This document shows, in pieces, positions 25,675-38,200 of a stretch of DNA of 64,000 nucleotides. Location of the stretch: positions 8,914,443 through 8,978,442 of the forward strand of contig VWZP01002845.1 of NCBI GenBank assembly GCA_013396995.1. The letters are read 5' to 3'. Made by a program: the position numbers and the translations under genes. Every line of letters starts with the position of its first letter. The first letter of the stretch is position 1. Source of the DNA: Dicaeum eximium. Taxonomy: Eukaryota > Chordata > Aves > Passeriformes > Dicaeidae. Under the pieces are notes generated by a model that was given only the letters and a program-made list of their open reading frames with translations, was not told the DNA's origin and made no database searches.

Positions 25675-26735
25675 ATTGGAAGTAAGAACTTCACAAAAAG
25701 GTCCATTTTCCTCCCCCTCCAGAAGTGGCACTTGTCCTTGGTGGAAAAATAATCACCTGCTCACTCCTTTGGTTGGGCTTCACAGTTTTGTGGACATGCC
25801 TCAGCAAGTCCTTCTGAGTCACATCTGTAGGATGGAGGATGCTGATGAAGATGCCATGGAGCCATGTGCTTAGAGCTGAAACTGAGCTGAATACCTGCCC
25901 TGAGTTCCTGCTGATTCCCAGGGAGGCAGCACCTGAATTCTGGAGCTGATCTGGCCGTGGGAGCACACTCTACTCCGGTTTTTGCTGGCAGAGCTCCCTC
26001 AGGATGCTTGTCCTAATCACTCCATCGAAGTGGTGACCTGCATTATCATGGGATCTGCAGTTAGAAAAAATCACCATCTATCTTGGCCAAATTTCTCTCT
26101 TCTCAAAATGCATTTCCTTTGGAGTTGTACTGGTTTTGCCTGTCTTTTCTTCTTAATACAGGAAGGTGAGAGGAGGATGGGTGTAGCCGATAAGGCCAGT
26201 GGATCCACACCAGGACTGTGACTAGTTTTGGCTGTCTGTTCAGACAGACTATCTAGTGTTCCTTGGCTGAATTTTATCAGCAAGTGAGGTTTATGGGATC
26301 AGGTCTTTGTGCTCTCCCTCTGTGCTTCTCCTGCTAGTAATTTTGGATTCAGTTGGAACCCCACTGGACAGGAAAGCAGATATATCAGACAACCAAATAA
26401 TCCAAAATGTCAGCACATATTTAGTGAAATTACCTGGAGAAGCTTGGTTTCTCATGGAGGCAAAAAAGGAGGTCCTGTCTTATGAGACAGCCGAGAACCC
26501 AGCCCAGGTGGCTGGATTGAGAGGGAAATGCTGGAAGCACCCTGATTCTGCTGCTATGAGAGTCAGGATGAGTCAGTTCAGCAGTGGGAAGACACAGCCC
26601 AGACCACTCCAGTCCCTTGCCAGCAGGGCACAGCTACGAGCACCAGCCTGGTCTCTGCTGCCATTTGTGAATGCTGCTTTGGGAATAGGGGTTTAGAGGA
26701 AGGTCTGGCCCCACTGCTTGAATAGGGGTGGTCAA
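25675..26735. other. No recognised gene or repeat
   Basis: Unique sequence. An open frame of 129 codons at 26307-26696 (plus) has a hydrophobic start but no recognised similarity and no supporting signals. Confidence 0.5.
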
Positions 26736-27195
26736 TGTTGTGCCTTAGGTTTTAGCTTTTATATTTTTTGGATTCTATACTGCTTTAGTGTTTAGTTCTG
26801 AGCTTCATATTAAGGGATGGTAAGCTCTTTTCACAGAGTAGGCACACAAAACAATTCCTTTTCTAGCTGGGGACCAAGGACAGCAAATCCAAATTTCAAG
26901 CCCAAGAGCACAAACAATGGCAGAATGAAGAGAGAAAAACAAGAAGGATGGGACTTCATAACCTAAAGCTGTAATTGGACAATGAACCCCAATATGCTAA
27001 TGGACCAGAACTTACAAAAGTGAGAGACCTCATGACCGGTCATCCATTTTGTGACCATTTTGGGTTCATCTTGGGTGTAGCCCTGGCTGGGCTCTTGTAC
27101 TGCCCAAGGTGTATCCACTGAAGCCTTCTAATAAATACCTACTTTATTCTTTAACTCTGTCTAGCCTCTATTCTAGGTCAGCCTTCTCAAGGCCA
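26736..27195 (+). mobile_element. Solo LTR, probably of a songbird endogenous retrovirus
   Basis: The block begins TGTTGTGCCTTAGG and carries segments I associate with a common songbird LTR: TTCATATTAAGGGATGG near 26,805 and TAATGGACCAGAACTTAC near 27,000. It has an AATAAA polyadenylation signal at 27130-27135, followed by CTTTATTCTTTAACTCTGTC and a terminal CTATTCTAGGTCAGCCTTCTC. No retroviral interior lies on either side. The ends are less certain than for the 10.2-kb LTR: a TCAA word precedes the start and recurs at 27187-27190, but a clean TG...CA pair with a 5-6 bp duplication was not found. Family identity is from memory and needs a library search. Confidence 0.65.
27130..27135 (+). terminator. 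LTR polyadenylation signal
   Basis: AATAAA, placed about 50-60 bases before the inferred LTR end, as expected for the R region. Confidence 0.55.
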
Positions 27196-30100
27196 ACCAT
27201 GCCTTCAGCATCTCATGGAAGGGACTGCTGGACCCTACCTGGGTGACTGGATGGTGCAGCCTTGCCCAGGCACTCCTCTGCAGGTGTGCTTTGTGGCAAT
27301 ACTTGGGCACGTGTGTTGGCTGTACCCATTGTTCTCAGAAGAGGGAGGGAGGCAAGTGGGCAGAGAGTGTCTTTAAGTGCTCCAGAGGGGATCATCATCC
27401 AGCAGGACTCAGAATGTGCCATTGCAGAGAGGGAAATAGAGCTCCAAGCTGTTAATCCTATCACTCTGCTCAGAAAAATGTGAGAGTGTTTAAATACGGT
27501 GTTCACCTTGTTTTTCCCCATGCCAGGTGCAGAACTGAGACAGATGGGTGCAGTCTGTATTGACAAGGGCAGTCGCTCTCTCAGAAAGAGTTTTGTTCAT
27601 CCATCCATCTGCTTAGTAGCCATGCAACAGCAAAATGGAGCAGCTCTTGCATATTTATACCCTTGTTCAGCCTGAGGCATTATGAGAGCCAAATGACACC
27701 ATCACAGGGACATTTGCCTGTTTAGAAATACTCCAGCAACCATAGCAGGATAAATACACTGAATGTTATAATTTAATTTTTGTTAATCAGTGGTGGAGCT
27801 GCCCTTCAGTACAAGAAGTGGTTCACACACCATATTGAAGCAGAAAGCACAAGGCCAGGCTTAAGACAGGATAGCCTTTGGCAGGGTGAGAGTGGCTGTG
27901 AACAACTTATTGACAGCATGGAGATAGCCAGGGATAATCTCAGGGCTTCTGAACCCTTCTCCTGAAGAGACAGATTGAAATGACTTCTATGGATAATTCC
28001 CAGACACAGGGAAGCGTGGACCTGCTAAAATATTTGACACTATAGTCACTACTGTGTAAAAGAACACTCTGGCTCAGTGGATTTTTCATGCTGCAGCAGG
28101 ATGTGTATAACACACTTTTCTATGTGTCCAGTACACATGTTCAAAAGAAATTATGGTGGAGAGAGGCAAAGCAAACACTATGGTGTGCAGAGGCAAAAAT
28201 GGCATTTTTTTGGGTCAGGGTTTACACTTTGTTCCTTTTCCAGCTCTTGTGGTTTAGTTAATTTGGGTTGTTGTTCTTAAAAGGCACTAAAGGTCACCCC
28301 TCTGCCAGCATTTATGTTTTCACCTTAAGTCTTCAGCTCCATGATCTGCTGAAACTCCCTCTTCTGTTTCTGCCTCCAATGTTCTGCAGAATTTCTGGCC
28401 TTTGCCTCAACTTTGAAATACTAGTTTTCTCCATTAACCTTCTTTTCTATGGAACAAGAAATTAGTGACCTTGTTGCTGCTTGGATTGTTTCACAGACCT
28501 TATTCTTTCTCTTTATGTCTTCTAGCTATCTGTGCCTGGTAAAATTGTTCTGCCAGAATGATTCTTCTCTTAAGCTAGAGCTGAGTCAAATGGTGTTGAT
28601 TTATGGGTTCAGTAATTGCCCTAGCAGTTGGTACCAATTCATCCATCACTGCAGGCTCAGTTTTGAACCTCAGCATTAGGTTGGTGTCTCGGCGCCTCCT
28701 GCATGAGAACTACTCTTGTATTCAGTACCTGCTTTCTTAATTAAAACCTCCCCCTCTGGTCCTTGCTCAGCTTTCTCTTCTTCCAAACTGAACACCTGCA
28801 CTGTGTTAGGGAGAGCAGCAGTGCCTCTGCAGTCCTCTGCAGTGGGCCCTGCTGTTCTCCCACAGCTTCTTCCCCCGGTGCTGCTGACACTGGGACGAGG
28901 TTTGACAGTGCTGCAGTGGGGTTGTGATCACTCCCAGCCATTCCCAGGGCTCTTGCAGGTCCCACTGTGCAGCAGTATCCACACAGGGTCCCAGCAGCCA
29001 CCACCCTGCTCTGGCTTGTGCCAGGCTCTGACTGCTCTGGGTCTCTCCTCAGCAGCAGTTCTGTGCCAGCGGTGACCGGGGACATGAGGACAGTCAGGGG
29101 TCCAGAGCTTTGCTGAGGAGAGGTCAGAGGGGAAAGAAGAACCTGGTGGCTGCACATGAGCCACCCTGGGATCAGACCACCTACCTCCCTTCCCTTGCCC
29201 AGGCATTAATATCCCCCTTGGGATCTTGGAGGGCTGCAAACCACTGCCTGGACAGCTATTCCAAAGACTCAGTCATCCTCTGGCAAACCAAAGCTTCAGA
29301 TCCATGCCACTTAGTCTCTCTCTTGCCATTGTCCTCACAGGTTCTTGTTGCCAAGCTGGATCCTGATCTCAAGTGTCTGCTTTATTAGTTCTTATAAGCC
29401 ATCTATCACATCCTGCCTGGGCTTGCTCCCCACTGGTGTGGATGAGGACCTCTGTGGCAGAGGCATGTGTGTTTCTGCCTCAGTTCTTTAGTAATTCAGT
29501 CTCCTACTTAAAATTCATCTTTCCTTTTTCTAGACCTGCAATTTTCTCTTCAAGCCTTCCCTTTATCATTTTTAGTGGTCAATGTAGCTTCAACTTTCCA
29601 CAAAGTCCATTGCCAACAACCTCAATAAGTCCTGACTTTAGTGCTCTCCTGGCACTGTAAATGTTTCTTCTGCTTCCTCTGAGCACTTTTCATCCATACA
29701 ATTCACCAGCTGCTGTGACTAGGCTCATACTGCATGACTCAGTTCCTAAACTTTGCTGTGTCTGTCTTCTCCCTGGGAGCAGCCTTGTTTGTACCTGGTT
29801 TGTGGTGCTTAGCACAGGAGCTCCAGAGAGAAATGAGCCTCCCCCTGAGATGACTGCATGTGCAAGGAGGTGCTGCAAGCAGGGCACACAGAGCTGTGCA
29901 GAGCAAAGCTTGAACACGAGCTGCCCAGCTGAACCAACCCGCACACAGAGCACCCAGCCCCTCTGCTGCTGCACAGACACCACCTCAGGGGAAGAGTTGG
30001 TCTCTGTAGCCCCAGGGCACATCCTCCATGGGGCTGAGTTTCCTGATTTCACATCCCTTTTTGCTTCTTGGGTGTTTTATTCCTTCCTGTGGTCGGGCTT

Positions 30101-31214
30101 TTCTCACAAACCCTTGAGCTGGTGGTGATGCCATCTCAGCTGCCCTGTGTGCCTGTGGTGTCACCTTTGTGGCCCTTCCTGGCTCTGTTCTGCAGATGTC
30201 CCAAGGCTTTCTGGTAACTCTAATAGCCACAGCAACCCAAGTCCCAGCCAGACAGCCACAGGGCTTGCATCAGAGCTGGGCTCAGGGGCCTTGGGTGCAG
30301 ACAGTGAGCTCCCAAGAGGTTAAGAAGATGACAACTGGGATTGCAGACAGAGGTTTACATCCTCAGCTGCTGCTGGAGACACTGCAGCAGCTGCAGTGGA
30401 GGGACCTCTGGTCACCCCCTTCTCAGCTCATATAAACCAATGGGTGCTGCTGGTACCAGGTCTTCAGGACCACAACATCTCATTCCTGAGTCCAGCACCA
30501 TCAGTTTTGGGACACGGTGGTGTGGTCTACCATGCAAGTTGTAACACTGAGCAGAGACCTACACCAGTGAGCACTAGGAATGTCATTAAGACTTTTCCCT
30601 CCTCCACAGAACAGAAAGGTTTCCTCTGAGCAAAAGAACTGGCAGTAATTGCAGTGTATCAGCAGGATATTTGAGCAGCAGTGATTATAGGAGTGCAGTA
30701 AATAACAGGACTGAGCTGCAATGGTGCAGAGAGAACTGGAAGCTGTACATTTTGTCTGTGTATGTAGGCTGGGACATCACTTTTGTAGCTGCAAATCAAG
30801 CCCATCTGTACGATTTACCTTCTCCTCCTCCTGTCTCCCTTCATTAAGGGAAATCAATCATCCCACTGCTCTGTGATTTATGGTTTTATGTTTTGCTAGG
30901 AATGTGTTACAAAGCAAAAAGTGGAAGTTTTGATGTATTAGTAAAACCAAACTTGTCTGCCTAGGGTGAGATTGGAAGAATTTAGTTTTCTCTTGGGTGA
31001 ATTCTAATGGGTTATAAAAATTTCCATCCTCCCCTCTTCTTCTTTTTTCCTCCTCCTCAACTCACAACTGGTTACAAAGAAAGGCCTTGAAATAGGTGAT
31101 GGACTAGCCTCAGGCATTTCCCAATCTGTCAGCCTGTTCTGGCACACCTTGACCTATACCCTGCAATTACCTTTAAAATGACACTTTAGTGCTCTGTCGC
31201 AGTTCTGCATGAAG
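27196..31214. other. No recognised gene or repeat
   Basis: Mostly unique sequence. The part at 28,700-30,450 is richer in GC and has many overlapping open frames on both strands (up to 155 codons at 29661-30128, plus). None is recognised, and frames on both strands are equally open, which argues for composition rather than coding. Confidence 0.5.
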
Positions 31215-31276
31215 GGATGGATGGATGGATGGATGGATGGATGGATGGATGGATGGATGGATGGATGGATGGATGG
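31215..31276 (+). repeat. (GGAT)15 tetranucleotide microsatellite
   Basis: About 62 bases of perfect GGAT units, ending GGATGGGTGAATG. The (HPSI)n-type open frame on the minus strand is a by-product. Confidence 0.96.
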
Positions 31277-33909
31277 GTGAATGAAACAAGCTTAAGAATT
31301 CAGCCCCATCCCAGACTGCCCTGATGGCCTCCAACAGCTGAGTATGGCCAGCATCAGCTGTTGCAAATTGAGCCTTCAAGGACTCCAAGGATGGAGCTGT
31401 CATCATCTGGCTGTCTGAGCAGCAGTATATGGTGTGGTCAGTCTTTATCTTCCCAGGTTCATCCAGAAATAAAAAGGTTCATGCAAGAAAATCTGACCAA
31501 TGCAGGAAACGTTGTGCTGGGGGGAAATGGAAAAGGAGTTTCCCACTGACCTGAAGGCCCGAGGTCACAGCCTGTGGAGAACCGCAGTCCAAACATGCTG
31601 GATTACCCCACACCCCACGCGCTCTCTGCTCTAAACATGGACACAGAGCTTGTTGGAGGAACAGGCTGAGGGGCTCTGCTGTGGCACTGTTCCCTCTTTC
31701 TGAAATGGAGCCATCATCTCTTCCCATCACATCCCTCAAACTGTGCTGACTAACCCCAGGCAACCCCAGACTGTCCTTCATGTACCTCATCATTTTCCTG
31801 GGCCCGGATTTACAGAGCCTCATAGCTCTTCCATAGGGGCACCTGGGAAGGAGAGGAAGGGGATTTTCCTGCCACCACAAGCAGGGACCTGCTTCCATTC
31901 CCCCCTGTCTCTCAGGTCCCCCTCCTACCTGCTGGGAACAGGATAGGGAATCCTCTACATCCTGAGGTGCAGTTGGCTGGTACTCTGCCTCAGAGTGCCT
32001 GGGACGCTCCACAGTGGACACAGTGTCCATTGGCATTAACACTGTGTGTGGTCAGACCAAGCTACAGCTCTGTGAATGGGGAAAGTTCTACTTTGCCTCC
32101 TGCTAAAAAGACAGAAGATACCATGTTTGTCCAAACCTTGCCTCCCCAGCCACAGCTCATGCCCCAGCTGCTGCAGCGCAAGGTTTCACTTTATTTCCTC
32201 TTATGCGACTCAGAAAGAAATAAAAGAAAATTTCTCAATACCTGAGGGAGAAGAGCAGGTGAATTAAATATGAGGCATTTGTAAATTCAGCAGAGCATAA
32301 CGACAGCTGGGCCCTGTCTGTCCAGCAGAGCACCCTATCCATGCAAAGCATGTTCAGAGCAGGAGGAAAAGCACTGGGATGAAAGCTGAGCATAGTGATG
32401 AGCCTGCTGGCTCAGACGACCAGGGAGAGGCATACAGTGAGCCAAGGACATGTGTAAGCAGGGTCAGGAGGTCTGCAGTCCCTGGGCAAGCAGTGACTGT
32501 CCAACACTCTTCCCTCACACAGCAACAGAGGTGTTGAGCTGTCGAACAGTGAGGACCTTCCTCCTTGCAGCCTTATTCAGCCTTACGGAGCAGGGAAGTT
32601 GCCAAAGCCCCCAGCTCAGCTCATGCTTCTCCCCAGAGTTCTGGCAGCTCCATCTGGATGGTTGGTGTCCATGCTGTGCTCCTTAGGCTTGCCCCCAGCA
32701 CAGAGTCCTCCACTGCACTTCCGAGCTTTGTACAACACTATGGAGTGGTCAGTGCCAGCCCAGGCACATGGGTGGTGATGCAGACCTGGCTGCCAAGATC
32801 CATTCCTGCTCCCAGGATTCACAGGTACCCTCTGGCAGAACAACCACAGCTTCTAATACCTTCTGCCAGAATGGGATCTGCTGTACCTGCCAGCCCAACT
32901 CAGAGAAAAGGCATCTCTCGGCTCCTTAGGAAAAGCAGAGGAGCTTCCAGTTTGTCACTGAAAGCACCTTAAAAGAAACAGGGTTGAAAAGCTGACACTA
33001 TCAACTTTATGCAGCTATATGGCCAAGAAAGGAAGAATGCTGAGCTTGAAGCAAAACTACAGCATTATCATGTTCTCTTTGAACATATGTCTGTGTTACT
33101 TTATTGAAGCACTTGCTTGATTTATTGTTTAGGGTATAAATTTTTCTAAACCTTGTATTTAAACCTCATTCTTTTAGTCCTTTTTTTTTTTTTTTTAAGC
33201 CAACCAAGCAGCTCATGAAAAGAAGACACTGGAAAAGTAAAATTCCCCTGTGGAGTTTTCAGTGTTTGAACCTCTAAATCCTGCTGAGAACCATGGATGC
33301 ATTACAATGCATCATACAAAATAAGCTGTTTGCATCAAGGGATTCCAAAAACAGAGCAGCAGATATTACTAGATATGTTTTGCCTGTTTCTTTATCAAAA
33401 AGCAAGTGTAAAGCCTGGGTCTGTAACACAAACTACACTATCTAGGAGACTGTTGTCTCTGTTAACATTAAACTGACAATTGCCTTATCTCATTAATGTC
33501 ATTTCATCACAGTACCAAATGTTAAGACTAGGAAAATATTCCAAGTTACCATGCTAAAGTCCCTATCACTATTACAAGCAGCACGTGTGGTAGCCAATGA
33601 GCACTTCCGCTGAATGACCTGTCATTTTTATGTAATTTCTATTTACTCAAATCATTCTTGCCTAAACAATCCTTTTGTCCATGTCCATGTGGCAAGAGCC
33701 AAGTAGGAAGAATCCTTCTGATGGGGTTTTCAAGGAACAAAGTTATTTAGTCCTGGTGATACATTAAAGCAAGCCTTTTCAAAAAGTCTCAGTCTCTTGA
33801 GACAAAAGAGATTAAGTAGTTTGCTATCTTTTATCCTGATCTCGTTAGAAACTGCCACTTTATTTTACCACCAAAAGCAATACTGTGGGGAATGATTTGT
33901 GTGGCAACA
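31277..33909. other. No recognised gene; poly-T at 33181-33196
   Basis: The longest open frame outside CR1 and the minisatellite lies here (31479-32042, minus, 187 codons). It resembles no family known to me, shows no domain-like pattern, and starts from a non-ATG codon. Sequence from 33,000 onward is AT-rich and featureless apart from a 16-base poly-T. Confidence 0.45.
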
Positions 33910-34473
33910 TGTTGTGGTTTAACCTCAGGCAGCAACCGAGTCCCACAAAACCACTCACTCACTCCCCCCACGTTGGAATTGGAGAGAGAATTGGAAGAGA
34001 AAAAGTGAGAAAGCTTGTGGGTTGAGATAAAGATATTTTAATAGGTAAAGCAAAACCACACAAGCAAAGCCAAGCAAGGCATTCATTCAGCACTCCTCAT
34101 GGTCAGGCAGGTGCTCAGCCATCTCCAGGGCTCCATCCCATGTAACAGTGACTTGAGGAGACAAATGCCATCACTGTGAACGTCCCCCCCTTCCCTCTTC
34201 TTCCCCTAGATTTTATATGCTGAGTATGATGCCATATGGTATGGGATAGCCATCAGGTCAGCTGGGGCCAGCTGCCCCAGTGTCCCCTCCTGCCTCCTTG
34301 TGCACCCCCAGCATCCTCATTGGTGGATGGGTGAGAGACAGAAAACGCCTTGACTTTATTTTAAGCTCTGCTCAATAGTAATCCCTGTGCTATCAACACT
34401 GTTTGCAGCACAAATGCAAAACACAGCCCCACACCAGCTATAAAAAATTAACTCTATCCCAGCCAGAATCACA
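33910..34473 (-). repeat. 3' LTR of the provirus remnant (564 bp)
   Basis: Bounded by TG (33910-33911) and CA (34472-34473). On the minus strand it opens TGTGATTCTGGCTGGGATAG, has TATA-like ATATAAAA at 34211-34218 and an ATTAAA polyadenylation-type signal at 34037-34042, then a U5 ending in CAACA. It is close to full length for this family. Confidence 0.88.
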
Positions 34474-34484
34474 TTCTCCACCCA
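34474..34484 (-). other. Polypurine-tract remnant
   Basis: Minus-strand TGGGTGGAGAA lies immediately before the first base of the 3' LTR, the position required for priming of plus-strand DNA synthesis in retroviruses. It is short but correctly placed. Confidence 0.6.
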
Positions 34485-35004
34485 TACCATTTATGTCATG
34501 CTCATGTCCCACACTATCCAATACATCCTTGGTAGCAACCCACCTGCCTTCCCATCCTTTGATACAGATCTCATTCCCCTGGTTTATGGACCACCCTTGT
34601 AAAATGCATGTAAAATTCCCACAAATGTCCACTGTGTTAATTTAGTCTATGAGCTTGGGCTCTATTTCGTTGGTCACTCAAGATAGGAGGATGGTGTGCT
34701 CCATGGAGTTAATTGGGCACCAAAGTCAAGTCAGGCTGGGTCACTGTTGCACTTGCACTGCTCCTTGCAAGGCTTTCCTGCACTGCTCCAGAGGTTTCCT
34801 GCTGATGATAAGCAGCACAGCACTACAGTAAGCAGTGAAAGCAAAAAGCAGCCACCAAGGAGCACTAGGCTCTAATTTATAGCCTGGCAAGCAAGCCCCA
34901 TGTCAAGCACAGGAGCCTGTCAATTAATAGCTGAACAGCAAGAACAGTGATAAATTCAGTCTAGCACATTCCAAGCAAACCTGTCATTATCTTGAACCCT
35001 TTGA

Positions 35005-35022
35005 GCCCCATGTTGGGAGCCA
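35005..35022 (-). other. Primer-binding-site-like sequence
   Basis: Minus-strand TGGCTCCCAACATGGGGC begins 8 bases after the 5' LTR boundary. The TGG start and position fit a retroviral tRNA primer site. The matching tRNA was not determined. Confidence 0.55.
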
Positions 35023-35030
35023 AAAAGGAG

Positions 35031-35207
35031 TGTTATGGTTTGAACCTAGCTGGCAGCTAAGCATCACGCAGCCGCTCACTCGCTCCCTCCATGTCAGGAT
35101 GGGGGAGAGAACTGGAAGAATAAAAGTGAAGAAAATTCCTGAGTTCATATAAGGGCAGCTTAGTAGGTAAAGCAAAAATTAATTCCATCCTAGACAAAAC
35201 TAGCACA
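35031..35207 (-). repeat. 5' LTR of the provirus remnant, internally deleted (177 bp)
   Basis: It starts TGTTATGGTTTGAACCTAGC (plus) and ends AAAACTAGCACA, matching both ends of the 3' LTR but lacking nearly 400 bp in the middle. The deletion joins GGTAAAGCAAAA directly to ATTAATTCCATCC. The remaining sequence differs substantially from the 3' LTR, so the insertion is old or the two LTRs have separate histories. Confidence 0.82.
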
Positions 35208-38200
35208 TAATAAATACAGATTAGCTGACTGAAATAACAATTTCTTGAAATGGGGTCATTGTAGGTGTCAGCCCTTAAGAGGTTTTCAGCTCAGCAGAGA
35301 TACAACTAGAAGAAACCAGCTGCTTGTAAGGCCCATATCATTTAATAGAAGTGAATGAATTGTGAATGGGATGACATATGCATCAGCTATAGTTTTACCA
35401 AGGAAAGATTAAAGTGATTTTGCTTGTTAGAAAAATGCTTGGCTTGAATTCATGGCATTTCTGTAAATTTACAATGCTTGGGCTTACTCAGGAGGATTGC
35501 TTTGGGTAGCAACCAAGTATAAGCTTTAAGCTGTAAAGTAATGCTGCTGTGATATTGAAAAGTGCTGAAGATGGTATGATGTATGTGAGAGACATACATG
35601 TGAGGTTAACCTGTAAAATTCAGATGCTGTAGTGCTGAAACAAAAACTAGAACAGGGAAGGCTTGGGGGAAAAAGAAAAAAAAAAGAATGTCTGAAGGTG
35701 AAAGTTTATGTGTAAAAAGTATATATATCTATGTTTTGATATGTTTCTAAATCTTTCCCTTAGCTTGCCACTGCAGTGACACCTTACTTTGCTATGCCAT
35801 GTTAGAAACCTAGAGAGTACCAGCATGCCATGGCAGGTCATGAGCTGAAGTTGGTCTCATGTTTTATCCCTTGATGGAGAGCAACTGCTTTACCTAGAAA
35901 TGCAGGGGTATTAACTCATGTCTGTGTTTATGTTCTGTTGTGGGAACATAAGGCCTTCTAAAGGGAAATACCCTCTGCTTTCTTGAATAACCCACCTCTT
36001 GCTCCATGCACCACAGACATCTTAAATATTCCCTGTCCTCGCCAGTCAGGAGTTGGACCACAGTTCTCAGGTCTCTTTTACTCCCACCAGCCTTTGAGAG
36101 GGCTGAGGAGTCACTACGGCCATCTGTCAGCTTCTTTCCCTTTCCCTTCACTGTTGATTATTCCACTCAAGGTTTTATACCTAAGTATCACTGAGGATCT
36201 GTTCCCAAATATCAAGATGTGTCTTGAAAATGAACCTTAGAATCTGATTTTCAAAACACTGAAACATGCAGCAGGATAACATTTCATTTTCCTCATAAAA
36301 AAATTTAAAATCCTACTCGATTCAATGTAAGTATAGACTTCAAAATTGTTGTGCTTTAAACCATGATATTGCACTTCTGGAAAATCAGATGTTCTTTTTT
36401 ATTTCTCCCCGAGGTGGTAGATTTCATTCCTCTCCTTCCCTTATTTTATTTTCTTATTTTACTTTATGTCTTCTTATTTCAGAGACCCTTAGTCCTGTTT
36501 TATTTTCTGTGGAGTGAATGTTCTGGTGTAGTAATGCTGCCTGATGTCTGGACCAAAGCTTAAGCCAAACCAAACCTTTGCATTTGACATTTATGAGGCT
36601 CCTGATCTAGGTACTATTTTAATCCCAGTGCTGTTTTCATTTTGTCATTGAGAGAGAGAAAGAATCATTAGGAATCATTAGGACTCTCAGGAATCTGGAA
36701 AAAACCCCACTGTAAAGCACTTTGCAAGGCACAACATTTGTTTTAAATAGAAGGAAATCCTGGCAATACTGTGATTAAAATGCCATGAAAAGGCTTTAAT
36801 CAACATCAGAGACATCATGGCTACCTCTTGCTTTAATGACCATTGATTAATTATCACCTGGTGCTTATGCTGAATGTTTTTTTGACCAATTATAAATTCT
36901 GCCTCAGGCCAGCAGACACTACCCTCCCAAGTGCTGCACACAATGGATATGTGCTGAACAATGATAGGATTTGGTTCAAAATGCTGACAGCAAGCCAGAG
37001 CAACTGCAGGTGCTTCCTCTGTCTAAGGGCATCATCTGCAGAAGGAAAGCAGAGGTTTTCAATTGCCCCACAGCACAGCTGTACAGGGAGGTTGTGCGAG
37101 AGTTACGTGGTGGGCACAGAAGACACATTTTAGTTCTAATCTCTTGCCTCCTTTGGGCAAGGTTAGAAGATGGAGTTAAATATTCCTGCATCTGATTTGT
37201 GGCACCTTGCTTTTGGGAGACTGACAGTGCATGCAGGCAATGCAGTAGTACATGTATTTGTTTGCATTAAGCCACCTCTCAAGCAGCAGAAGAGAAGAGC
37301 TCACACAGAGAGACTTGGGTGCCGTTTCTGAAAGATCTTGTGGAGTCTGTGATGCAAACATTTCAGAGCTTGTTCAGAAGTTTATTTGTCAGTATTTTCT
37401 CTCCTGACTCCTCACTGGTATTGTGCTTTACAACACTACTTGAAGTTTTGCAAAGTTTTCCAAATGAAATCAGCAAAATACATATGCCAAATTGAGATAT
37501 TAATCTGATAAATTGTGAGTGCAGCTTATTTACACATCCAGAGACCTAAGAGCTATGCTTAGTCCTTAGCCATGTAGATTTGTCCTCACTACTATAAAAC
37601 TTAGAGAAGTCTCAAAGTCTAATTCTGCAAATCATTTTTTTAGCCCTGTGAATATCAACACAAGTTCTTTTGTTTTCTTACCATGCAGTTATAATGGGCA
37701 ATAAACCCTTAACCTTTAAATTTCAATGGACAGGGTTCAAGCTGTAGTTCTGTTCTTCCAAGTATTTTAGTAAAGGTTATTGTCTCAGTGTGGCATGCTC
37801 CCCTGGCTGCATCTCCTCAGTAATCTTTCTCTCTTAAGAAAGAGAAATAAGGTCTTAAGAACTTCATGTATATAAAGACTCTGTTTATTCATTTTGGCTC
37901 TGTTTATTCATATTAAGAATAGATCAGGAGGAAAATGAAACTCTTTCCCCCTTCTGTTATAATCTGAATTATTCTATCTCTGCGTTTGCTGCTGACCAAT
38001 GATCCTTTTCCTTCCCTTAGGGCATTTTTGGTTTCCCTGTGCTGATCTTTTTCTGATGGCAAAATGCAATACCTTTTCAAAGAGCAGGTCATTTCGAGAG
38101 CACACAGACTGTGTTTATGTTATTATACTTGGGTACATATTTCTTTTGTCATTGGGATTTACAGCATAGCTCATATTTCTCCATGTTTGGTCTTAAGTGA

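Larger units (their letters stand above)
33910..35207 (-). mobile_element. Collapsed endogenous retrovirus (LTR - 557 bp interior - deleted LTR)
   Basis: Two related LTRs in the same orientation flank 557 bp of interior, so this is a provirus with nearly all coding sequence lost. On the minus strand the order is: 5' LTR (35207-35031, internally deleted), primer-binding-site-like TGGCTCCCAACATGGGGC, remnant interior, purine tract TGGGTGGAGAA, and 3' LTR (34473-33910). The flanking pentamers are CAACA (33905-33909) and TAATA (35208-35212). They differ by two C-to-T type changes and may be a decayed target-site duplication. The interior (34485-35004) has one minus-strand open frame of about 64 codons (34632-34438, running into the LTR) with no recognised domain. 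The LTRs belong to the same broad family as the 10.2-kb solo LTR. The element cannot be functional. Confidence 0.88.

Noticed and set aside
31479..32042. 187-codon minus-strand open frame, the longest outside CR1
   Set aside because: No recognised similarity or domain pattern and a non-ATG start. One such frame is expected by chance in 64 kb of six-frame translation.
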